From an uncultured Eubacteriales bacterium (GTDB lineage: Bacteria > Bacillota > Clostridia > Oscillospirales > Acutalibacteraceae): DNA of 64,000 bases. The notes under the pieces are model-generated. The model was not told where the DNA came from. It made no database searches and saw only the letters and a program-made list of their open reading frames with translations. Shown here in pieces: positions 9,117 through 17,498 of this stretch. Both the position numbers and the translations under genes were made by a program. The stretch lies in the NCBI GenBank assembly GCA_934630515.1, contig CAKTVV010000002.1, positions 62,001 to 126,000 on the forward strand, in the 5' to 3' direction. The first letter of the stretch is position 1; every line of letters starts with the position of its first letter.

Positions 9117-10154
9117 TTATACCAGCTGATCGCCGTCAATTTCAACGATCCGTTTTTCCCGGATGGACAGGTTTCCGGCATTGACAGTCAGCACCGCCAT
9201 TTTGCCGTCATAGCCGGTCACCAGCGGCTGACTGTCCTCCGCCATGGTGCAGGCAAACGCCCGATCCTCCTGTAAATAGGCGTCAGCAAACAGATTTTTC
9301 CAGCTGTTGATGTATTCCTCCGTGCGGTGCATATCGCTCTGACACAGGGTCACGGAGTTTTCCCGGGTATTCCCCAGATAGATGCAGCCCCGGGTACCCA
9401 GGATCTCGCAGCGGGCATCGTAGCCGTACAGCACCCCCTGTGCGCCGTCGATGATGCCCTGACAGCCGTTGACAAAGGAGGCGTTCAGGGTCACATTGTC
9501 ATAGAAATCGGGGAAATCCTTTTTGGCATCGGGGCAGCGGAAATTGCCGCCGATGGCGAACACGGTCTTGAAATCGCTGCCGGTGAACCAGCGCAGGGTG
9601 TCGATATCGTGGCTGTTGACCTCCGCCAGCGGACCGTTGGACTTGGAGATATCGTACATCCACGGCTTGGGAATGCTGGGACCCCGGGTGTTGGAGCGCA
9701 CCATCACCACATCGCCGATGGAGCCGGCATCGATCATCCGTTTTGCCTCGGCAAAGGAGCGGTCGAACCGGCGCATAAAGGCGATCTGCAGCTTCACGCC
9801 GTTATCCCGGGCAGTTCGCTCCATGCGGTCGCACTCCTCTACGGTCATCGCCATGGGCTTTTCGCACAGGATATGCTTTTTGGCGTTGGCGGCGGCGATG
9901 GCGATCTCGCAGTGGAACTTGGTAGGGGTGGCGATGATGACGGCATCGATGGTGTCATCCGCCATCACATCGTGATAATCGGTATACGCCTTGTCCAGCT
10001 CCAGCTCCTTCGCCGCCTCGGCGGCGGCATTGCCCACCGGGTCGCAGACGGCGGTGATGCAGGCGTACGGAACGGAGGTCTTGAAGTTCCGGGCATGAAT
10101 CATGCCCGCCCGTCCGGCGCCGATGAGGGCAATGTGAAATTTCTCGTGTGTCAT
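9117..10154 (-). CDS. Gfo/Idh/MocA-family sugar dehydrogenase
   Basis: A 345-residue NAD(P)-dependent oxidoreductase resembling inositol 2-dehydrogenase. The nucleotide fold starts HIALIGAGRAGMIHA; the family motif CEKPMAMT is present, as is the active-site segment EVNSHDIDTLRW with the conserved Asp. The true start is the ATG at 10154, which overlaps the glycosidase stop by ATGA; the frame runs open further upstream inside the glycosidase gene but is not coding there. It probably oxidises a cyclic sugar or polyol, or supports an oxidation-elimination glycoside cleavage. The substrate cannot be read from the sequence. Confidence 0.9.
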   Translation of the reverse strand: MTHEKFHIALIGAGRAGMIHARNFKTSVPYACITAVCDPVGNAAAEAAKELELDKAYTDYHDVMADDTIDAVIIATPTKFHCEIAIAAANAKKHILCEKPMAMTVEECDRMERTARDNGVKLQIAFMRRFDRSFAEAKRMIDAGSIGDVVMVRSNTRGPSIPKPWMYDISKSNGPLAEVNSHDIDTLRWFTGSDFKTVFAIGGNFRCPDAKKDFPDFYDNVTLNASFVNGCQGIIDGAQGVLYGYDARCEILGTRGCIYLGNTRENSVTLCQSDMHRTEEYINSWKNLFADAYLQEDRAFACTMAEDSQPLVTGYDGKMAVLTVNAGNLSIREKRIVEIDGDQLV

Positions 10155-12025
10155 AAGGATTCCCCTTTCTCTGTGATAGCAAAAATACGATAGCTGCACT
10201 CCGACCAATTGGCATCGACCGGCTCGACGGTGACGGTCAGCTGCTCCTGCCCGGCGGTGTAGTGCGCCGGGACGGTGAAGCTGTCCTCCAGCAGGCTGTA
10301 AATGGGATTGGAATCCGCAAACAGCCATTGCCGCTCGGTGACCTGCTGCCCGTTGACGTACACCGTGGCGCATTGCCGTCCCCGATCCTGCAGCGAGACC
10401 CGTTTCAGCACGATCCCCCGGTTATCCGCCGGGATCGGCACGGTAAACTGCGACCGGTGCATATCCCGTACGCAGGTATAGGAACGGTATTGCTCATGGA
10501 TGCCGTTTTCAAAGCGGTTCTCCCCCGTCTCCCGCCGTCCGTCGGCGGTATACGCGGGGCTGTCCGGCGTCACCGTGGCACACAGCACCTCCGCCGTCTC
10601 CGGCATACCGTAGTAAAACACCTGCCCGCTGTGCCGTCCGCCACCGTCGTTCTGACAGCCGTGCTCCAGCTCGAACCGCAGGCTGCTGCGGAAAGGATAA
10701 CTGTCGGTATAGGTGAGCCGCAGCTCCGACCAGTTGTTATTGTCGCCGGGGATGCCGTTGTAGGCGGAAAAGGGGTTGCTCTGAGGCGGGCAAACAAAGC
10801 CCCAGCCATAGCTGCCCCAGCTCTCGCTGCCGTCGCTCTCCACCACGGGGGAGGAAACGCCGTCCAGGAACACCCGCACATCCCCCTCGCAGCCGCACTG
10901 AATGTCATAGCCGGAGATGACCCCGTACACCATATGTCCGCAGCCGGTGACGGCGGCAATGACGGAGTTCTGTCCCGGCGTGTTATCGGTGGGCGGATAA
11001 TAAGGCGAGGCAGTGAAATACCCCATACCCTCCTGCCAGCGGCAGGCGGCATCCTCCCCCACCCCGGCCCGCAGGGTCACCGGCATATCCAGCCGGTTTT
11101 CCAGCTGCACCCGGCAGCAGCGGCGGTAGGGCATGGGGAATCCGTTGAAGAAATGCGCCGTTTCCCCTGCAAAATCCGCCGTCAGCAGTGCCGTATGCAG
11201 CGCCGCCGGGGTGCGCCCGAACTCGCACCCGAAGAAGGTGCCCAAGGGCGCCAGCACCTGCGGCGGGGCATCGTCAAAAGCGATCTCCACCCACAGTCCG
11301 CTCAAATGCTCCGGGGTGAACCCGGACACCTCCAGCCCAATGCCGGCGAGACAGCCCGGCGCAGCGGCGGTGAACAGCTCCGCCCTGCCGTGGGGCGGCA
11401 ACGTCAGCGATCGCTCCGCCGCCGGAACAGGGCGCACCGGCAGCTGCCGATACCGCTCCGCCAGCGGGGCGATATCCATCGCCGGGTCAAAGGGCGTCAG
11501 CCCCTCGGCGGAATCGTACAGCTGGTAAGTGATGTGCCCCCAGCCGCCCTCGCCCTTGGCTTTATCCGCACCCTCCAGCCGGATGCTGGAGGTCACCTTG
11601 CAGTGGGCGGTAAATTCCATGGGCACAAAACTGCGCACCACCCAGATAGGACCCCGTCCTCCATCCTCCGGACCGACGAAAATATCCGCCAGCGGCGACA
11701 GAAACGGCGCTTTTTTGCCAAATTCCGCCGGGGTGATCTCAAATTGAGGGGTCGGGCTATGGTCGAAATAAAACCGGAACACCGGCACGGCGCTGGTGGG
11801 GTAGCGGTGCTGGGTGAAGTTAAAGATACAGCCGGGGCCGCTGACTTCCATCAGCACCCACTCGCCGTTTTCATCCGGGTATAAGCCCCAATCCCAGTCA
11901 GCGTTATCGCCGCACTTGGAGATGCTCCCCTCGTAGCGGATGTCGGCGTGAGCGTCCATCAGCGGCAGAGAGCCCCATGCCGCCAGCCGGGAGCCGCCCC
12001 GGGCAGGTCTTCCACGATTTGGCAT
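10151..12025 (-). CDS. DUF2961 / GH172-family glycoside hydrolase
   Basis: A 624-residue first gene of the operon. DUF2961 hallmarks are present: GPGCIFNFTQHRY, VFRFYFDHSPTPQFE, PLGTFFGCEFG, VRVFLDG, SDGSESWGSYGWGF, RFELEHGCQNDGG. The Glu in GSES (about residue 400) matches the family's conserved acidic loop (GTGTEDYF in relatives). GH172 includes difructose-anhydride enzymes and exo-alpha-D-arabinofuranosidases; both act on alpha-D-furanosides. No signal peptide is seen, so it is probably cytoplasmic and acts on imported oligosaccharides, although no transporter is present in the window. AAAGGA lies upstream of the chosen ATG. With a fucose/D-arabinose isomerase downstream, alpha-D-arabinofuranoside is the preferred but unproven substrate. 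Confidence 0.88.
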   Translation of the reverse strand: MPNRGRPARGGSRLAAWGSLPLMDAHADIRYEGSISKCGDNADWDWGLYPDENGEWVLMEVSGPGCIFNFTQHRYPTSAVPVFRFYFDHSPTPQFEITPAEFGKKAPFLSPLADIFVGPEDGGRGPIWVVRSFVPMEFTAHCKVTSSIRLEGADKAKGEGGWGHITYQLYDSAEGLTPFDPAMDIAPLAERYRQLPVRPVPAAERSLTLPPHGRAELFTAAAPGCLAGIGLEVSGFTPEHLSGLWVEIAFDDAPPQVLAPLGTFFGCEFGRTPAALHTALLTADFAGETAHFFNGFPMPYRRCCRVQLENRLDMPVTLRAGVGEDAACRWQEGMGYFTASPYYPPTDNTPGQNSVIAAVTGCGHMVYGVISGYDIQCGCEGDVRVFLDGVSSPVVESDGSESWGSYGWGFVCPPQSNPFSAYNGIPGDNNNWSELRLTYTDSYPFRSSLRFELEHGCQNDGGGRHSGQVFYYGMPETAEVLCATVTPDSPAYTADGRRETGENRFENGIHEQYRSYTCVRDMHRSQFTVPIPADNRGIVLKRVSLQDRGRQCATVYVNGQQVTERQWLFADSNPIYSLLEDSFTVPAHYTAGQEQLTVTVEPVDANWSECSYRIFAITEKGESL

Positions 12026-12028
12026 ATG

Positions 12029-12053
12029 CTTTCGTTTCCTTTCATATCCTTTC
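12029..12053 (-). promoter_or_regulatory. Putative DeoR-family operator, copy 1
   Basis: CTTTC occurs three times as written on the plus strand (12029, 12039, 12049) at an exact 10-bp period, i.e. on one face of the helix. It lies between the -10 box and the start codon of the GH172 gene, ideal for repression. The block closely matches the one at 2684-2708. The likely binder is the DeoR protein of the same operon. Confidence 0.6.
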
Positions 12054-12057
12054 GTTC

Positions 12058-12085
12058 ATTATAGCATACGCTGGCGGTTTGTCAA
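12058..12085 (-). promoter_or_regulatory. Strong sigma-A promoter of the eight-gene sugar operon
   Basis: TTGACA (12080-12085), 16-bp spacer, TATAAT (12058-12063) on the minus strand. The ATG is 33 bp downstream of the -10 box. All genes down to deoC are close or overlapping with no internal terminator, so this promoter probably serves the whole set. Confidence 0.85.
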
Positions 12086-12150
12086 GCGTTTTTCCACGCA
12101 GCCCCGGTATTTTTTCGCCGATCGCCGAGCCGTCCAAAGCGCCGTCACGC

Positions 12151-12184
12151 AAAAGACCGCCCCCGGCGTATGCCGGGAGCGGTC
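12151..12184 (-). terminator. Terminator of the citrate operon
   Basis: A stem of GACCGCTCCCGGC with its partner, loop of four bases (12155-12184), followed on the minus strand by TTTT, about 20 bp after the isocitrate dehydrogenase stop. Confidence 0.85.
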
Positions 12185-12206
12185 CTATCGGTTCCCATGG
12201 GACTAT

Positions 12207-13352
12207 TTACTTTGTCAGCGTCTCCATCACATAGTCGGCAAATTCCCGACAGGTAGCGCCGGTCTTATCGCCGGTGACCACCACCCGCCGCTCGGTGTCG
12301 TTGCAGGTATGCAGCGCCGCCGCCAGCTTATCCGCCGCCTGCGGGCGGGCAATGTGCCGCAGCAGCATCTCGCACGCCTTGAGGATGGAGGAGGGATTGG
12401 CGTAGTCCCCCAGACCCTCCTCGATCATACGGGGCGCCGAGCCGTGGATGGCCTCAAACATAGCATAGCGGTCGCCGATATTGGCGCTGCCCGCTGTACC
12501 CACGCCGCCCTGGATCTGGGCCGCCTCGTCGGTGATGATGTCGCCATAGAGATTGGGCAGCACAAACACCTGAAACCGATCCCGGATGGACTCGTTCACC
12601 AGATTGGCGGTCATGATATCGATATACCAATCCTCGGCGGTGATGCCGGGATAGTCCGCCGCCACCTCATGGCACAGGGCGGTGAACTTGCCGTCGGTCT
12701 TCTTCATGATATTCGCCTTGGTGACGATCGCCACGTTGGTCTTGCCGTTCAGCTTGGCATACTCGAACGCCGCCCGGGCGATCCGCCGGGTGCCGGCATC
12801 GGTGGTCACCTTAAAATCCATCGCCAGCGTGTCGGGGATCTCGATGCCCTGACTGCCCAGCACATATTCACCCTCGGTATTTTCCCGGTAGAACACCCAG
12901 TCGATGTGCTTTTCCGGGATGCTCACCGGGCGCACATTGGCGTACAGATCCAGCTCCCGGCGCAGCGCCACATTGGCGCTCTCCATGGTGCCGCCCTTGG
13001 GGGTGGTGGTGGGGCCCTTCAGCAGCACGTCGCACGCCTTGATGGCAGCCAGCGTATCCGCCGGCACCGCCTGCCCCAGCGCCAGCCGGTTTTCGATGGT
13101 CAGCCCCTCGATGGAGCGCAACTCGATCTTACCGGCGGTCAGATCGTCCGCCAGCAGGCACTCCAGCACCCGGCTCGCCTGCTCCACCAGAATGGGACCG
13201 ATCCCGTCGCCGCCGATGATGCCGATGACAATTTTGTCCTTTTTGGTGTAATCCACCGCCGCCGAACCGGCCTCCATTCGCCGCTGACGGGCGATCTGCT
13301 GCTCCAGCACCCGGCGGAACTGTTCCACCGCCGCATTGACATACGATTCCAT
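12207..13352 (-). CDS. icd: Isocitrate dehydrogenase (NAD-type, IDH/IMDH family)
   Basis: A 381-residue decarboxylating dehydrogenase turning isocitrate into 2-oxoglutarate. The family signature is seen: GGDGIGP, the substrate-binding region TMESANVALRRELDLYANVR, FYRENTEGEY, and the C-terminal NLYGDIITDEAA with GSANIG and EAIHGSAP. Its length and the short N-terminus match bacterial NAD-type IDH rather than the longer NADP enzymes. The start at 13352 (MESY) or the GTG two codons earlier are both possible; AGGAAAGGAA stands upstream of both. It is the last gene of an operon with Re-citrate synthase and aconitase, so isocitrate is preferred over isopropylmalate or homoisocitrate. Confidence 0.9.
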   Translation of the reverse strand: MESYVNAAVEQFRRVLEQQIARQRRMEAGSAAVDYTKKDKIVIGIIGGDGIGPILVEQASRVLECLLADDLTAGKIELRSIEGLTIENRLALGQAVPADTLAAIKACDVLLKGPTTTPKGGTMESANVALRRELDLYANVRPVSIPEKHIDWVFYRENTEGEYVLGSQGIEIPDTLAMDFKVTTDAGTRRIARAAFEYAKLNGKTNVAIVTKANIMKKTDGKFTALCHEVAADYPGITAEDWYIDIMTANLVNESIRDRFQVFVLPNLYGDIITDEAAQIQGGVGTAGSANIGDRYAMFEAIHGSAPRMIEEGLGDYANPSSILKACEMLLRHIARPQAADKLAAALHTCNDTERRVVVTGDKTGATCREFADYVMETLTK

Positions 13353-13422
13353 ACTCACTGTTTCCTTTCCTCCGGCAGGACGGCGCCGCAGCCTGCAGCG
13401 CCGCCCCGGATCCGCACAAAAT

Positions 13423-15354
13423 TCAGTTTCCCTGCGCCTTGGTATAGCCCAACAGGCCGCCCGCCTTCAGGATCGCCTTTTGCCGGTCGGTGAAATCCGC
13501 CTTCAGAGCGATCGTTTTTCCGGTGGTCTCATCCGTCAGGGTGACGGTGCCGCTGTCCATCCCGGCATATACATCCGCCAGGGACAGGGTATCCCCCTGA
13601 TTAAGAGCATCATAATCCGCCGGATCGGCAAAGGTCAGCGGCATAATGCCGGCGTTGATAAGGTTCGCCGCATGGATCCGGGCGAAGCTCTTGGCGATCA
13701 CCGCCCGCACCCCCAGATACAGCGGCACCAGCGCCGCATGCTCCCGGGAGGAGCCCTGCCCGTAGTTGCTGCCGCCCACCACAATGCTCTGTCCGGCGGC
13801 TTTCGCCCGCTCCGGGAAGGTCTTATCGCATACCCCGAAGCAGAATTGGCTCAGATGGGGGATGTTGGAACGGTAGGGCAGGATCTTGGCTCCCGCAGGC
13901 ATAATGTGATCGGTGGTGATGTTATCCCCCACCTTCAGCACCAGCGGCGCCGTCAGGCTGTCCTCCTGCGGATAGCATTTCGGGAATTCCTTGATGTTGG
14001 GACCACGCAGCACCTCCACGCTGTCCGCCTCTGCCTCGGGGGCGGGCGCCAGCACGGCGCTGTCGTCGATGCGGAACTGCTCCGGGAACACGATGGCAGG
14101 CATCTCGCCCAGCAGACGGGGATCGGTGATCTCACCGCTGACGGCAGCCGCCACCGCCGTCTCGGGGCTGACCAGATACACCTGCCCATCGGCGGTGCCG
14201 CTGCGCCCCTCAAAGTTGCGGTTAAAGGTGCGCAGGCTCACGCCGCCGGAATTGGGGGAAAAGCCCATACCGATGCAGGGACCGCAGGCGCACTCCAGCA
14301 CCCGGGCGCCGGACGCCAGAATGTCCGTCAGCGCCCCGCAATCCGCCAGCATGGACAGCACCTGCTTGGAGCCGGGGGAAATGGACAGGCTCACCGACGG
14401 GGCGATGGTGCGCCCCTTCAGCAGCGCCGCCACCTTGAGCATATCCTGCAGCGAGGAGTTGGTGCAGGAGCCGATGCACACCTGATCCACCCGGGTGCCC
14501 TTGAGCGAGGACACGGTCACCACCTTGTCGGGGCTGTGGGGGCAGGCGATCAGCGGCTCCAGCGCCGACAGATCGATGTGCAGCACCTTGTCGTAGACCG
14601 CATCCGGGTCGCTGGACAGGGGAACATAATCCTCCTCCCGTCCCTCCGCCTTGAGGAATGCCCGGGTCACTTCATCCGACGGGAAGATGGAGGTGGTGGC
14701 ACCCAGCTCGGTGCCCATATTGGTGATGGTCGCCCGCTCCGGCACGGTGAGAGACCGGATTCCCTCGCCGCCCCATTCGATGATGTAGCCCACGCCGCCC
14801 TTGACGGACAGCTGGCGCAGAATTTCCAGACTCACGTCCTTGGCGGTGACAAAGGGGCGCAGCCTGCCGGTCAGCTCCACCTTCATCATTTTCGGCATGG
14901 TGATGTAATAGGCGCCGCCGCCCATCGCCACCGCCACGTCCAGACCGCCGGCGCCCATCGCCAGCATGCCGATGCCGCCCCCGGTGGGGGTGTGGCTGTC
15001 GGAGCCGATGAGGGTCTTGCCGGGCTTGCCGAACCGCTCCAGATGCACCTGATGGCAGATGCCGTTGCCCGGACGGGAGAACCAGATGCCGTGTTTTTTC
15101 GCCACCGACTGGATATAGCGATGGTCGTCGGCATTCTCAAAGCCGGATTGGAGGGTGTTGTGGTCGATATACGCCACGCTGCGCTCGGTGCGCACCCGGG
15201 GGATTCCCATGGTCTCAAATTCCAGATACGCCATGGTGCCGGTAGCATCCTGGGTCAGCGTCTGATCGATCTTCAGCGCCACCTCGCTGCCGGGGGTCAT
15301 ATCGCCGCTCAGGCAATGTGCTTTAATGATCTTCTGTGCAATGGTCAGTCCCAT
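13423..15354 (-). CDS. acn: Aconitate hydratase
   Basis: A 643-residue 4Fe-4S aconitase isomerising citrate to isocitrate. Cluster ligands are the Cys in CIGSCTNS and the two Cys in CACGPCIGMG; active-site segments SDSHTPTGGG and VVGGSNYGQGSSREHAA are intact. The size is that of the shorter mitochondrial-like/Aquifex-type enzyme, not the 890-residue AcnA/AcnB forms. GGGAGG lies 9 bp upstream of the ATG. It lies between the GntR gene and icd in one operon. Confidence 0.95.
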   Translation of the reverse strand: MGLTIAQKIIKAHCLSGDMTPGSEVALKIDQTLTQDATGTMAYLEFETMGIPRVRTERSVAYIDHNTLQSGFENADDHRYIQSVAKKHGIWFSRPGNGICHQVHLERFGKPGKTLIGSDSHTPTGGGIGMLAMGAGGLDVAVAMGGGAYYITMPKMMKVELTGRLRPFVTAKDVSLEILRQLSVKGGVGYIIEWGGEGIRSLTVPERATITNMGTELGATTSIFPSDEVTRAFLKAEGREEDYVPLSSDPDAVYDKVLHIDLSALEPLIACPHSPDKVVTVSSLKGTRVDQVCIGSCTNSSLQDMLKVAALLKGRTIAPSVSLSISPGSKQVLSMLADCGALTDILASGARVLECACGPCIGMGFSPNSGGVSLRTFNRNFEGRSGTADGQVYLVSPETAVAAAVSGEITDPRLLGEMPAIVFPEQFRIDDSAVLAPAPEAEADSVEVLRGPNIKEFPKCYPQEDSLTAPLVLKVGDNITTDHIMPAGAKILPYRSNIPHLSQFCFGVCDKTFPERAKAAGQSIVVGGSNYGQGSSREHAALVPLYLGVRAVIAKSFARIHAANLINAGIMPLTFADPADYDALNQGDTLSLADVYAGMDSGTVTLTDETTGKTIALKADFTDRQKAILKAGGLLGYTKAQGN

Positions 15355-15369
15355 TCCGGATTCCTCCCT

Positions 15370-16008
15370 TTATTCTCCCAAAATGCTCTTGCGGGCATTT
15401 TCAATGTGTGCGATCATCTGCCGCTCCGCCTCCTCGGCATTGCCGGCGGCAATCGCCTCATAGATCTTCCGGTGCTCCCGCACCGACGCCTCTGCCCGGC
15501 TGCGCTTTTCCACCGATGCCCGGCGGTATTTCTGCGCCTTGCGGTGGAGGGGCACCAGCACGTTTTGCAGGGTCAGACTGCCGCAGCCCGCATAGATGGT
15601 CTCATGGAATTCATGATCCTGCCACTGCATATGGTCGGAGTCCTCCTTGGCGGCATAAAACTCCTGCAGCTCCAGCGCCTCCTGCAGCTTTTTCTTATCC
15701 TCCTCAGACATCCGCTGGGCGGCATAGAAAGCCGCCAGACCCTCGACCCGCACCCGGATATCCATGATGTCCCGGATATCCTCCCGGGTGATGCCCTGCA
15801 CCTTCAGCCCCTTGCCGGTCACCAGCAGGATATGCTCCTGCTCCAGCCGGCGGATCGCCTCCCGGATGGGGGTACGGCTGACCCCCAGCTCCTCCGACAG
15901 GCGTGCCTCGGTCAGCAGCTCGCCATAGGCATATTTGCCGCTGAGAATGTCGTTCTCCAGCTTATCGAATACGCAATCCGCCAGCGATACGATCTTATGC
16001 TCGGTCAT
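15370..16008 (-). CDS. GntR-family regulator with FCD domain
   Basis: A 212-residue regulator. The N-terminal winged helix shows SEELGVSRTPIREAIRRLEQE; the C-terminal all-helical FCD effector domain has the acidic/His positions (RVRVEGLAA, DHEFHETIY, EHRKIYEAI) that bind a metal and organic acids in this class. The ATG at 16008 is chosen because the frame upstream of it lies inside the citrate synthase gene. Its position second in the operon suggests autoregulation in response to citrate or a related acid. The probable operator is the palindrome at the operon promoter (17461-17473). Confidence 0.92.
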   Translation of the reverse strand: MTEHKIVSLADCVFDKLENDILSGKYAYGELLTEARLSEELGVSRTPIREAIRRLEQEHILLVTGKGLKVQGITREDIRDIMDIRVRVEGLAAFYAAQRMSEEDKKKLQEALELQEFYAAKEDSDHMQWQDHEFHETIYAGCGSLTLQNVLVPLHRKAQKYRRASVEKRSRAEASVREHRKIYEAIAAGNAEEAERQMIAHIENARKSILGE

Positions 16009-16027
16009 ACTGTTTGCACCTCTCTCC

Positions 16028-17404
16028 TTACAGACGTCCCAGCTTGCCGCCGGACAGCTCCTCGATCTTGATCTCCAGCTCCTCGGTGGACAGAGCGGTC
16101 TGCCGCCCGTTTTCATACTCGGCGTCGATCCATTCCTTCATCGCCACCACCAGCGGGCTGCGCTTATCCACCCGCTCGGCATCGGTCAGCCCATAGTTCT
16201 CGTTGATCCAATAGGCGATGCCCGCCAGACCCGAGGTCTTGCTCACCATCACCGACGCCGCCCGGTTGAGCAGCTTTTTCGTGTCAAAGATGTTGTAGAT
16301 CTCCTCATCCTTCAGCAGTCCGTCGGCGTGGATGCCCGCCTTCGTCACGTTGAAGTTCCGCCCCACAAAGGGCGTCATGGGCGGGATTTTGTAGCCCACC
16401 TCTTTTTTGTAGTAGCGGGCGATCTCGGTGATGACGGTGGGGTCCATGCCGTCCAGCGAGCCCCGCAGCGAGGCGTATTCCATCACCATCGCCTCCAGCG
16501 GCACATTGCCGGTGCGCTCTCCGATGCCCAGCAGCGAACAGTTGACGGCGCTGGCGCCGTACAGCCATGCCGTGGAGGCGTTCGCCACCGCCTTATAGAA
16601 ATCGTTATGTCCGTGCCACTCCAGCATTTCGCTGGGCACATCGGAATAGTGCTGCAGACCGTAGACGATGCCCGGCACGCTGCGGGGCAGCGCCACCTCC
16701 GGATAGGGCACGCCGTAGCCCATGGTGTCGCAGGCACGGATCCGCACCGGGATCTTCGCCTGCCGGCTCATCTCCATCAGCGCATTGACAAAGGGCACCA
16801 CAAAGCCGTAGAAATCCGCCCGGGTGATGTCCTCCAGATGGCACCGGGGCATGACCCCCGCCTCAAAGGCATCGCTCACCGCCGACAGATACTGCTTCAT
16901 CGCCTGCGCCCGGGTCATTTTCAGCTTTTTGAAGATATGATAGTCGGAGCAGCTCACCAGAATGCCGGTCTCCCGGATGCCCAGATCCTTCACCAGCTTG
17001 AAATCCTCCCGGTTCGCCCGGATCCAGGTGGTGATCTCCGGGAATTGCAGCCCCAGCTCCTGACATTTCTCCAGCGCCTGCCGGTCCTTTTGGCTATAGA
17101 CGAACATCTCCGTCTGCCGGATGATGCCGTAGGGACCGCCCAGCCGGGACATGAGCTTATACAGCTCCACGATCTGCTCCACGGTGTACGGCTCGATGGA
17201 CTGCTGCCCGTCCCGGAAGGTGGTGTCGGTGATCCAGATCTCCTCCGGCATCCCGATGGGCACCCGCCGATGGTTAAAGGCAATCTTCGGCACGGTGTCG
17301 TAGCTGTAAATATCCCGATACAGCATCGGCTCCGCCACGTCCTGCAGAGAATACTTGTAGGTCTCCTCCTCCAGCAGATTGGTGTGATTGGATAGCTCCA
17401 GCAT
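16028..17404 (-). CDS. Re-type citrate synthase (homocitrate/isopropylmalate synthase homologue)
   Basis: A 458-residue DRE-TIM metallolyase. WITDTTFRDGQQS gives the catalytic Arg and metal-binding Asp, and EWHGHNDF gives the metal-binding histidines; GASAVNCSLLGIGERTGN completes the core. By sequence alone it could be homocitrate synthase, but it heads an operon with aconitase and isocitrate dehydrogenase, and the protein resembles the long Re-citrate synthases of clostridia. It would condense oxaloacetate and acetyl-CoA with opposite stereochemistry to the usual enzyme, feeding glutamate synthesis. AAAGGAG is 7 bp before the ATG at 17404. Confidence 0.85.
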   Translation of the reverse strand: MLELSNHTNLLEEETYKYSLQDVAEPMLYRDIYSYDTVPKIAFNHRRVPIGMPEEIWITDTTFRDGQQSIEPYTVEQIVELYKLMSRLGGPYGIIRQTEMFVYSQKDRQALEKCQELGLQFPEITTWIRANREDFKLVKDLGIRETGILVSCSDYHIFKKLKMTRAQAMKQYLSAVSDAFEAGVMPRCHLEDITRADFYGFVVPFVNALMEMSRQAKIPVRIRACDTMGYGVPYPEVALPRSVPGIVYGLQHYSDVPSEMLEWHGHNDFYKAVANASTAWLYGASAVNCSLLGIGERTGNVPLEAMVMEYASLRGSLDGMDPTVITEIARYYKKEVGYKIPPMTPFVGRNFNVTKAGIHADGLLKDEEIYNIFDTKKLLNRAASVMVSKTSGLAGIAYWINENYGLTDAERVDKRSPLVVAMKEWIDAEYENGRQTALSTEELEIKIEELSGGKLGRL

Positions 17405-17440
17405 AACAGTCTCCTTTGCTTGACAGGGTATGTAGACACA

Positions 17441-17494
17441 CAAATGCGTGCTTGTGTATGAATGTATACAATTATACTCGTGTGTACGCATTTG
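17441..17494. promoter_or_regulatory. Dyad operator at the citrate operon promoter
   Basis: A central AATGTATACAATT palindrome (17461-17473) is nested within a wider inverted repeat, CAAATGCGT (17441-17449) and ACGCATTTG (17486-17494), almost sharing one centre. Sites of the TTGTATACAA type are common for FCD-class GntR regulators. It covers the -10 and -35 boxes, so repression by the operon's own GntR is likely. Confidence 0.55.
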
Positions 17495-17498
17495 TCAA
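17471..17498 (-). promoter_or_regulatory. Promoter of the citrate operon
   Basis: TTGACA (17493-17498), 16-bp spacer, TATAAT (17471-17476) on the minus strand, 67 bp upstream of the citrate synthase ATG. Confidence 0.85.

Noticed and set aside
12207..13352. 3-isopropylmalate or homoisocitrate dehydrogenase
   Set aside because: Family motifs are shared, but the operon with citrate synthase and aconitase favours isocitrate dehydrogenase.
13336..16071. A 911-codon open frame on the plus strand
   Set aside because: It is the antisense of aconitase and GntR, rich in His/Gly/Arg, with no domain; GC-rich genes give long open antisense frames.
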